From: Mercurialis annua
Lineage: Eukaryota; Streptophyta; Magnoliopsida; Malpighiales; Euphorbiaceae
Assembly: GCF_937616625.2 (NCBI RefSeq)
Contig: NC_065573.1
Span: forward strand, 10,183,001 to 10,247,000
DNA length: 64,000 nucleotides
Reading direction: 5' to 3'
The notes beneath the pieces were generated by a model. The model had not been told where the DNA came from, did no database searches, and saw nothing but the letters and a program-made list of their open reading frames with translations. Positions 51,161-62,600 of this stretch are shown here, in pieces. Positions within the stretch are counted from its first letter, which is position 1, and each line of letters starts with the position of its first letter. The translations under genes and the position numbers were made by a program.

Positions 51161-54100
51161 CCATGCTTAGGTAATCGGAACGACGCGTTAAAGAGACTTG
51201 AGACGCGACATACTAATCTAGCGTCACTTTTCACGCTCACTTTGTGTACAATAACCTAACCATACTTAGGTAATCGAAACGACGCGTTAAAGAGACTTGA
51301 GACGCGACATACTAATTTATTGTCAATTTTCACGCACACTTTGCGTTAACCTAAACATGCATTGGTAATCAGAACGATGACGCGCCATACAAATCTAGCG
51401 TCACTTTTTACGCAGAACGACACGTTAAAATAACATCGACGCGTCATACTAATCTAGCGTCACTTTTTGCGCACACTTTTGGTAATATAACTTAACCATG
51501 CATATGTAATCATAACGACTCGTTAAAGAGACTTGTAACGTGACATACTAATCTAGCGACTCTCTTAACGCGCACTTGGCGTAATATAACATAACCATGC
51601 TTAGGTAATCGGAACGACGCGTTAAAGAGACTAGAGACCCGACATACTAATCTTGCGTCACTTTTCATGCATACTTTGTGTAAAATAACCTAACCATGCT
51701 TAGGTAATCGGAACGACGCATTAAATAGACTTGCGACGTGACATACTAATCTAGTGTCACTTTTCACGCACACTTTGCGTAGTATAACCTAACCATGCTT
51801 AGGTAATCGGAATGACGCATTAAAGAGACATAGGATGCGCCATACTAATCTAACGTTACTTTTCACGCACACTTTGCGTAATATAACCTAACCATGCTTT
51901 GGTAATCGGAACGACGCGTTAAAGAGACTTGAGTCGCGACATGCTAATCTAGCGTCAATTTTCATGCACACTTTACGTAATATAACCTAACCATGCAGGT
52001 AATCGGAACGACGCATTAAAGAGACATAGGACGCGCCGTACTAATCTAACGTTACTTTTCACGCACACTTTGCGTAATATAACCTAACCATGCTTTGGTA
52101 ATCGGAACGACGCGTTAAAGAGACTTGAGTCGCGACATGCTAATCTAGCGTCACTTTTCATGCACACTTTGCGTAATATAACCTAACCATGCTTAAGTAA
52201 TCGGAACACGCGTTAAAGCGACTTGAGACGTGACATACTAATCTAGCGTCACTTTTCATGCACACTTTGCGTAAAATAACCTAACTATGCTTATGTAATC
52301 AGAATGACGCGTTAAAGAGACATAAGACGCGACATACTAATCTATTGTCACTTTTCACGCACACTTTGCGTAATATAACCAACCATGCTTAGGTAATCAG
52401 AACGACGCGTTAGAGACACTAGTGACGCGACATAAGCATGGTAATCGAAACGACTTGAAATGCGCCATACTAATCTAGCGTCACTTTTTACGCACACTTT
52501 GCGTAATATAACCTAACCATGCTTATTTAACCGGAACGACGCATTAAAGAGACTTGAGACGCGACATACTAATCTAGCGTCACTTTTCACGCACACTTTA
52601 CGTAAAATAACCTAACCATGCTAAGGTAATCGTAAAGAGGCGTTATAAAGACTTGAGACACGACATACTAATCCATTGTAACTTTTCACGCACACTTTGC
52701 GTAATATAACCTAACCATTCTTTGGTAATCGGAATGACGTGTTAAAGAGACTTGTAACGTAACATAAGTATGGTAATCGAAACGACGCGTTAAAGAGACT
52801 TGAGACGCGCCATACTAATCTAGTGTCACGTTTTGCGCACATATTGCGTAATATTACCTAACCATTCTTTGGTAAACCGAACGACATATTAAGAGAGTTG
52901 TGACGCAACATAAGCATGGTATTCGGAACGACGCGTTAAAGAGAATTGAGACGTGACATACTAATCTAGCGTCACTTTTCACGCACACTTTACGTAAAAT
53001 AACCTAACCATGCTTAGGTAATCGGAAAGAGGCGTATAAAGACTTGAGACGCGACATATTAATCCATTGTAACTTTTCATGCACACTTTGCGTAATATAA
53101 CCTAACCATTCTTTGGTAATCGTAATGACGTGTTAAAGAGACTTGTAACGTGACATAAGCATGGTAATAGAAACGACGCGTTAAAGAGACTTGAGACGTG
53201 CCATACTAATCTAGCGTCACTTTTTACGCACACCAAGCGTAATATGACCTAACCGTGATTTGGTAACCGGAACGACGTGTTAAAGAGACTTGTGACGCGA
53301 CATAGGCATGGTAATCGAAACAGCGCGTTAAAGAGACTTGAGACGCGACATACTAATCTATTGTAACTTTTCACGCACACTTTGCGTAATATAATCAAAC
53401 ACTGCTTAGGTAATCGAACGACATATTAAGAGACTTGTGACGCAACATAAGCATGGTATTCGGAACGACGCGTTAAAGAGAATTGAGACGTGACATACTA
53501 ATCTAGCATCACTTTTCACGCACACTTTGCGTAATATAATATAACCATGCTTAGGTAATTTGAACGACGCGTTAGAGAGACTTGTGACGCGACATACTAA
53601 TCTAGCGTCACTTTTTACGCACACTTTCCGTAATATAACCTAACCATGCTTAGGTAATTGGAACGACACGTTAAAGTCACTTGAGACGCGCCATACTATT
53701 ATAGCAATACTTTGTACTCACACTTTACGTAATATAACCTAACCATGCTTAGGTAATCGGAGCGACGCCTTAAAAAGACTTCAGACGCGACATACTAATC
53801 TAGCGTCACTATTCATGCACTCTTTGCGTAATACAATCTAACTATGCCTAGAAAATAGGAACAACGCGTTAAAGAGACTTGAGAAGTGACATACTAATCT
53901 ATTTTCACTTATCACGCGCAATTTTCGTAATATAACCTAACCATGCTTAGGTAATCGGAACGACGCGTTAGAGACACTTGTGACGCGACATAAGCATGGT
54001 AATCGAATCGACACGTTAAAGAGACTTGAGACACGACATACTAACCTAGCGTTACTTTTCATGCACGCTTTGTGTAATAACCTAACCATGCTTAGGTAAT

Positions 54101-55939
54101 CGGAACAACGCGTTAAAGAGAATTGAGACGCGACATACTAATCTAGCGTCACTTTTCACGCACACTTTGCGTAATATAACCTAACCATGCTTAGGTAATC
54201 AGAACGACGCGTTAGAGAGACTTGACACGTGACATACTAATCTAGCGTCACTTTTCACGTACACTCTGCGTAATATAACCTAACCATGCTTAGGTAATAG
54301 GAACGACGCGTTAAATAGACTTGAGACGCGATATACTAATCTATTGTCATTTTTCACGCACACTTTAACGACGCGTTAGAAAGACTTGTGACTCGACATA
54401 AGCATGGTAGTCGAAACGACGCTCTAAAAAGACTCGAGACGGGCCATACTAATCTAGCGTCACTTTTTACGCACACTTTGTGTAATATAACCTAACCACG
54501 CTTAGGTAATCAGAACGACGCGTTAAAGTGAATTTAGACGCGACATACTAATCTAGTGTCACTTTTCACGTACACTTTGCATAATATAACCTAACCATGC
54601 TTAGATAATCAGATCGACGCTTTAAAGAGACCTGAGACGCGAAATACTAATCTAGCGTTACTTTTCACGCACGCTTTGTGTAATACTCCCTCCGCCCCGT
54701 AAAGATAGAAAAAGTAGTTATTTCACAAGAATTAAGAAAGTAGTTAATTATAGGAAATTTGTGATAATTTTCCTAAATTGTACTTTTAATTTCTTGAAGT
54801 AAATCATAATAAATTAGTGATTCCTCAACCCAAAGCCACTATATAAATATTAGCCAATAGAATTTTAGATGCATAAAAACCATACACTGAAACTTTAAAT
54901 CAATTAATGTTGATATAAGGGTATTTTAATAATTTTATAGTTAACTAACACTACTTTTTCTATCTTTGTGGGACAAAAAAGTAGCTACTTTTTCTATCTT
55001 TACGGGACGGAGGGAGTATAACCTAACCATGCTTTAGGTAATCGGAACAACGCAATAAAGAGAATTGAGACGCGACATACTAATCTAGCGTCGCTTTTCA
55101 CAATGCTTAGGTAATCAGAATGACAAGTTAGATAGACTGAAGACACGACATACTAATCTATTGTCATTTTTCACGTACGATGTGCGTAATATAACCTAAC
55201 CATGCTTAATTAATTGAAACGACGTATTAAATAGACTTAAGACGCGACATACTAATCTATTGTCATTATTCACGCACACTTTCCCTCATATAACCAAACC
55301 ATGCTTAGGTAATCAGAACGACGCGTATGGAGACTTGAGACGCGTAATATTAATATAGCGTCACTTTTTGCGCACACTTTGCGTAATGTAACATAACCAT
55401 GCTTAGGAAATCAAAACGACGCGTATGGAGACTTGAGACGAGACATACTAATCTAGTGTCACTTTTCACGCACACTTTGCGTAATATAACCTAACAATGC
55501 TTAGGAAATCGGAACGACGTATTAGAGAGACTTGAGACGCGACGTACTAATCTAACGTCACTTTTCACGCACGCTTTGCTTAATATAACCTAACCATTCT
55601 TAGGTAATCGGAATGACGCGTTAAAGAGACTTGTGACGCGAGATAAGTATGGTAAGCGAAACGACGCGTTAAAGAGACTTGAGACGAAACATACTAATCT
55701 AGCGTCACTTTTTATGCACACTTTTTGCGTAATAGAACCTAACCATTCTTAGGTAATCAGAACGACGCGTTAAACAGATTTAAGACTGGACATACTAATC
55801 TACGTCACTTTTCACGCACACTATGCGTAATATAACCTAACCATGCTTAGGTAATAGGAACGACGCGTTAAAGAGACTTGAGACGAGATATACTAATCTA
55901 GGGTCACTTTTCACGCTCACTTTGTGTACAATAACCTAA
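51161..55939 (+). repeat. 4,779-bp higher-order repeat, copy A
   Basis: A block of monomers plus one Stowaway MITE that is repeated almost base for base at 55940 and 59692. Identity with copy B begins at CCATGCTTAGG at 51161; just upstream the two differ (AACATAACC versus AACCTAACC). The left part contains an internal dimer duplication of about 190 bp (51820-52200, GACATAGGA(T/C)GCGCC) and a 392-bp internal duplication (52588 and 52980). The distance from block start to MITE is 3,525 bp, the same as in copy C. Copy A differs from B and C at several shared sites (for example TAACATCGAC versus TAACTTCGAC near 51434). Confidence 0.93.
54686..55016. mobile_element. Stowaway MITE, copy A
   Basis: A 331-bp element with ends CTCCCTCCGCCCCGTAAAG and, inverted, CTCCCTCCGTCCCGTAAAG. 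The inverted similarity runs about 32 bp with one mismatch. It is flanked by TA on both sides (54684-54685, 55017-55018), the Stowaway (Tc1/Mariner-type) target preference, and it sits exactly inside a monomer's GTAATATAACC box. It has no coding capacity. The right end is doubled: a CTACTTTTTCTATCTTTGTG(GGAC) copy precedes the true terminus. This copy has six A in the GGGAC-A run and GTACTTTT where the other two have GTCCTTTT. Confidence 0.95.
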
Positions 55940-58900
55940 CCATGCTTAGGTAATCGGAACGACGCGTTAAAGAGACTTGAGACGCGACATACTAATCTAG
56001 CGTCACTTTTCACGCTCACTTTGTGTACAATAACCTAACCATACTTAGGTAATCGAAACGACGCGTTAAAGAGACTTGAGACGCGACATACTAATTTATT
56101 GTCAATTTTCACGCACACTTTGCGTTAACCTAAACATGCATTGGTAATCAGAACGATGACGCGCCATACAAATCTAGCGTCACTTTTTACGCAGAACGAC
56201 ACGTTAAAATAACTTCGACGCGTCATACTAATCTAGCGTCACTTTTTGCGCACACTTTTGGTAATATAACTTAACCATGCATATGTAATCATAACGACTC
56301 GTTAAAGAGACTTGTAACGTGACATACTAATCTAGCGACTCTCTTAACGCGCACTTGGCGTAATATAACATAACCATGCTTAGGTAATCGGAACGACGCG
56401 TTAAAGAGACTAGAGACCCGACATACTAATCTTGCGTCACTTTTCATGCATACTTTGTGTAAAATATCCTAACCATGCTTAGGTAATCGGAACGACGCAT
56501 TAAATAGACTTGCGACGTGACATACTAATCTAGTGTCACTTTTCACGCACACTTTGCGTAGTATAACCTAACCATGCTTAGGTAATCGGAATGACGCATT
56601 AAAGAGACATAGGACGCGCCATACTAATCTAACGTTACTTTTCACGCACACTTTGCGTAATATAACCTAACCATGCTTTGGTAATCGGAACGACGCGTTA
56701 AAGAGACTTGAGTCGCGACATGCTAATCTAGCGTCAATTTTCATGCACACTTTACGTAATATAACCTAACCATGCAGGTAATCGGAACGACGCATTAAAG
56801 AGACATAGGACGCGCCGTACGAATCTAACGTTACTTTTCACGCACACTTTGCGTAATATAACCTAACCATGCTTTGGTAATCGGAACGACGCGTTAAAGA
56901 GACTTGAGTCGCGACATGCTAATCTAGCGTCACTTTTCATGCACACTTTGCGTAATATAACCTAACCATGCTTAAGTAATCGGAACACGCGTTAAAGCGA
57001 CTTGAGACGTGACATACTAATCTAGCGTCACTTTTCATGCACACTTTGCGTAAAATAACCTAACTATGCTTATGTAATCAGAATGACGCGTTAAAGAGAC
57101 ATAAGACGCGACATACTAATCTATTGTCACTTTTCACGCACACTTTGCGTAATATAACCAACCATGCTTAGGTAATCAGAACGACGCGTTAGAGACACTA
57201 GTGACGCGACATAAGCATGGTAATCGAAACGACTTGAAATGCGCCATACTAATCTAGCGTCACTTTTTACGCACACTTTGCGTAATATAACCTAACCATG
57301 CTTATTTAACCGGAACGACGCATTAAAGAGACTTGTGACGCGACATACTAATCTAGCGTCACTTTTTACGCACACTTTCCGTAATATAACCTAACCATGC
57401 TTAGGTAATTGGAACGACACGTTAAAGTCACTTGAGACGCGCCATACTATTATAGCAATACTTTGTACTCACACTTTACGTAATATAACCTAACCATGCT
57501 TAGGTAATCGGAGCGACGCCTTAAAAAGACTTCAGACGCGACATACTAATCTAGCGTCACTATTCATGCACTCTTTGCGTAATACAATCTAACTATGCCT
57601 AGAAAATAGGAACAACGCGTTAAAGAGACTTGAGAAGTGACATACTAATCTATTTTCACTTATCACGCGCAATTTTCGTAATATAACCTAACCATGCTTA
57701 GGTAATCGGAACGACGCGTTAGAGACACTTGTGACGCGACATAAGCATGGTAATCGAATCGACACGTTAAAGAGACTTGAGACACGACATACTAACCTAG
57801 CGTTACTTTTCATGCACGCTTTGTGTAATAACCTAACCATGCTTAGGTAATCGGAACAACGTGATAAAGAGAATTGAGACGCGACATACTAATCTAGCGT
57901 CACTTTTCACGCACACTTTGCGTAATATAACCTAACCATGCTTAGGTAATCCGAACGACGCGTTAGAGAGACTTGACACGTGACATACTAATCTAGCGTC
58001 ACTTTTCACGTACACTCTGCGTAATATAACCTAACCATGCTTAGGTAATAGGAACGACGCGTTAAATAGACTTGAGACGCGATATACTAATCTATTGTCA
58101 TTTTTCACGCACACTTTAACGACGCGTTAGAAAGACTTGTGACTCGACATAAGCATGGTAGTCGAAACGACGCTCTAAAAAGACTCGAGACGGGCCATAC
58201 TAATCTAGCGTCACTTTTTACGCACACTTTGTGTAATATAACCTAACCACGCTTAGGTAATCAGAACGACGCGTTAAAGTGAATTTAGACGCGACATACT
58301 AATCTAGTGTCACTTTTCACGTACACTTTGCATAATATAACCTAACCATGCTTAGATAATCAGATCGACGCTTTAAAGAGACCTGAGACGCGAAATACTA
58401 ATCTAGCGTTACTTTTCACGCACGCTTTGTGTAATACTCCCTCCGCCCCGTAAAGATAGAAAAAGTAGTTATTTCACAAGAATTAAGAAAGTAGTTAATT
58501 ATAGGAAATTTGTGATAATTTTCCTAAATTGTCCTTTTAATTTCTTGAAGTAAATCATAATAAATTAGTGATTCCTCAACCCAAAGCCACTATATAAATA
58601 TTAGCCAATAGAATTTTAGATGCATAAAAACCATACACTGAAACTTTAAATCAATTAATGTTGATATAAGGGTATTTTAATAATTTTATAGTTAACTAAC
58701 ACTACTTTTTCTATCTTTGTGGGACAAAAAAAGTAGCTACTTTTTCTATCTTTACGGGACGGAGGGAGTATAACCTAACCATGCTTTAGGTAATCGGAAC
58801 AACGCAATAAAGAGAATTGAGACGCGACATACTAATCTAGCGTCGCTTTTCACAATGCTTAGGTAATCAGAATGACAAGTTAGATAGACTGAAGACACGA

Positions 58901-59691
58901 CATACTAATCTATTGTCATTTTTCACGTACGATGTGCGTAATATAACCTAACCATGCTTAATTAATTGAAACGACGTATTAAATAGACTTAAGACGCGAC
59001 ATACTAATCTATTGTCATTTTTCACGCACACTTTCCCTCATATAACCAAACCATGCTTAGGTAATCAGAACGACGCGTATGGAGACTTGAGACGCGTAAT
59101 ATTAATATAGCGTCACTTTTTGCGCACACTTTGCGTAATGTAACATAACCATGCTTAGGAAATCAAAACGACGCGTATGGAGACTTGAGACGAGACATAC
59201 TAATCTAGTGTCACTTTTCACGCACACTTTGCGTAATATAACCTAACAATGCTTAGGAAATCGGAACGACGTATTAGAGAGACTTGAGACGCGACGTACT
59301 AATCTAACGTCACTTTTCACGCACGCTTTGCTTAATATAACCTAACCATTCTTAGGTAATCGGAATGACGCGTTAAAGAGACTTGTGACGCGAGATAAGT
59401 ATGGTAAGCGAAACGACGCGTTAAAGAGACTTGAGACGAAACATACTAATCTAGCGTCACTTTTTATGCACACTTTTTGCGTAATAGAACCTAACCATTC
59501 TTAGGTAATCAGAACGACGCGTTAAACAGATTTAAGACTGGACATACTAATCTACGTCACTTTTCACGCACACTATGCGTAATATAACCTAACCATGCTT
59601 AGGTAATAGGAACGACGCGTTAAAGAGACTTGAGACGAGATATACTAATCTAGGGTCACTTTTCACGCTCACTTTGTGTACAATAACCTAA
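55940..59691 (+). repeat. Higher-order repeat, copy B with 1,028-bp deletion
   Basis: A 3,752-bp copy of the same block. It follows copy A to GACGCATTAAAGAGACTTG and then jumps to sequence that in copy A lies 1,028 bp further on. The junction is at 57327-57335, within AGAGACTTG, a 9-bp stretch shared by the two joined monomers (52548-52556 and 53576-53584 in copy A). The lost part includes the 392-bp internal duplication. This is the expected product of unequal recombination between monomers in phase. Private changes include AAAATATCCTAACC near 56462 and ATCCGAACG near 57950. Confidence 0.93.
58437..58768. mobile_element. Stowaway MITE, copy B
   Basis: 332 bp, with the same TA-flanked position in the same monomer as copy A, so it was copied with the satellite and is not an independent insertion. 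It shares GTCCTTTT and a seven-A run with copy C but not with copy A. It lies 2,497 bp from the start of its block because of the upstream deletion. Confidence 0.95.
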
Positions 59692-62600
59692 CCATGCTTA
59701 GGTAATCGGAACGACGCGTTAAAGGGACTTGAGACGCGACATACTAATCTAGCGTCACTTTTCACGCTCACTTTGTGTACAATAACCTAACCATACTTAG
59801 GTAATCGAAACGACGCGTTAAAGAGACTTGAGACGCGACATACTAATTTATTGTCAATTTTCACGCACACTTTGCGTTAACCTAAACATGCATTGGTAAT
59901 CAGAACGATGACGCGCCATACAAATCTAGCGTCACTTTTTACGCAGAACGACACGTTAAAATAACTTCGACGCGTCATACTAATCTAGCGTCACTTTTTG
60001 CGCACACTTTTGGTAATATAACTTAACCATGCATATGTAATCATAACGACTCGTTAAAGAGACTTGTAACGTGACATACTAATCTAGCGACTCTCTTAAC
60101 GCGCACTTGGCGTAATATAACATAACCATGCTTAGGTAATCGGAACGACGCGTTAAAGAGACTAGAGACCCGACATACTAATCTTGCGTCACTTTTCATG
60201 CATACTTTGTGTAAAATAACCTAACCATGCTTAGGTAATCGGAACGACGCATTAAATAGACTTGCGACGTGACATACTAATCTAGTGTCACTTTTCACGC
60301 ACACTTTGCGTAGTATAACCTAACCATGCTTAGGTAATCGGAATGACGCATTAAAGAGACATAGGACGCGCCATACTAATCTAACGTTACTTTTCACGCA
60401 CACTTTGCGTAATATAACCTAACCATGCTTTGGTAATCGGAACGACGCGTTAAAGAGACTTGAGTCGCGACATGCTAATCTAGCGTCAATTTTCATGCAC
60501 ACTTTACGTAATATAACCTAACCATGCAGGTAATCGGAACGACGCATTAAAGAGACATAGGACGCGCCGTACGAATCTAACGTTACTTTTCACGCACACT
60601 TTGCGTAATATAACCTAACCATGCTTTGGTAATCGGAACGACGCGTTAAAGAGACTTGAGTCGCGACATGCTAATCTAGCGTCACTTTTCATGCACACTT
60701 TGCGTAATATAACCTAACCATGCTTAAGTAATCGGAACACGCGTTAAAGCGACTTGAGACGTGACATACTAATCTAGCGTCACTTTTCATGCACACTTTG
60801 CGTAAAATAACCTAACTATGCTTATGTAATCAGAATGACGCGTTAAAGAGACATAAGACGCGACATACTAATCTATTGTCACTTTTCACGCACACTTTGC
60901 GTAATATAACCAACCATGCTTAGGTAATCAGAACGACGCGTTAGAGACACTAGTGACGCGACATAAGCATGGTAATCGAAACGACTTGAAATGCGCCATA
61001 CTAATCTAGCGTCACTTTTTACGCACACTTTGCGTAATATAACCTAACCATGCTTATTTAACCGGAACGACGCATTAAAGAGACTTGAGACGCGACATAC
61101 TAATCTAGCGTCACTTTTCACGCACACTTTACGTAAAATAACCTAACCATGCTAAGGTAATCGTAAAGAGGCGTTATAAAGACTTGAGACACGACATACT
61201 AATCCATTGTAACTTTTCACGCACACTTTGCGTAATATAACCTAACCATTCTTTGGTAATCGGAATGACGTGTTAAAGAGACTTGTAACGTAACATAAGT
61301 ATGGTAATCGAAACGACGCGTTAAAGAGACTTGAGACGCGCCATACTAATCTAGTGTCACGTTTTGCGCACATATTGCGTAATATTACCTAACCATTCTT
61401 TGGTAAACCGAACGACATATTAAGAGAGTTGTGACGCAACATAAGCATGGTATTCGGAACGACGCGTTAAAGAGAATTGAGACGTGACATACTAATCTAG
61501 CGTCACTTTTCACGCACACTTTACGTAAAATAACCTAACCATGCTTAGGTAATCGGAAAGAGGCGTATAAAGACTTGAGACGCGACATACTAATCCATTG
61601 TAACTTTTCATGCACACTTTGCGTAATATAACCTAACCATTCTTTGGTAATCGTAATGACGTGTTAAAGAGACTTGTAACGTGACATAAGCATGGTAATA
61701 GAAACGACGCGTTAAAGAGACTTGAGACGTGCCATACTAATCTAGCGTCACTTTTTACGCACACCAAGCGTAATATGACCTAACCGTGATTTGGTAACCG
61801 GAACGACGTGTTAAAGAGACTTGTGACGCGACATAGGCATGGTAATCGAAACAGCGCGTTAAAGAGACTTGAGACGCGACATACTAATCTATTGTAACTT
61901 TTCACGCACACTTTGCGTAATATAATCAAACACTGCTTAGGTAATCGAACGACATATTAAGAGACTTGTGACGCAACATAAGCATGGTATTCGGAACGAC
62001 GCGTTAAAGAGAATTGAGACGTGACATACTAATCTAGCATCACTTTTCACGCACACTTTGCGTAATATAATATAACCATGCTTAGGTAATTTGAACGACG
62101 CGTTAGAGAGACTTGTGACGCGACATTCTAATCTAGCGTCACTTTTTACGCACACTTTCCGTAATATAACCTAACCATGCTTAGGTAATTGGAACGACAC
62201 GTTAAAGTCACTTGAGACGCGCCATACTATTATAGCAATACTTTGTACTCACACTTTACGTAATATAACCTAACCATGCTTAGGTAATCGGAGCGACGCC
62301 TTAAAAAGACTTCAGACGCGACATACTAATCTAGCGTCACTATTCATGCACTCTTTGCGTAATACAATCTAACTATGCCTAGAAAATAGGAACAACGCGT
62401 TAAAGAGACTTGAGAAGTGACATACTAATCTATTTTCACTTATCACGCGCAATTTTCGTAATATAACCTAACCATGCTTAGGTAATCGGAACGACGCGTT
62501 AGAGACACTTGTGACGCGACATAAGCATGGTAATCGAATCGACACGTTAAAGAGACTTGAGACACGACATACTAACCTAGCGTTACTTTTCATGCACGCT

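Larger units (their letters stand above)
33051..54685 (+). repeat. 99-bp satellite array, segment 4
   Basis: Forward satellite over 21.6 kb, built from a 2.83-kb higher-order repeat (33.67-39.4 kb), a diverged copy of the 0.5-10.9 kb region (40.8-52.5 kb) and the start of the young 4.78-kb repeat at 51161. A 30-bp oddity near 44140-44170 (AATAATAAATACGTAATTGA) is the only short stretch that does not read as satellite. Open frames here are read-through of the monomer. No gene or RNA gene is seen. Confidence 0.95.
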
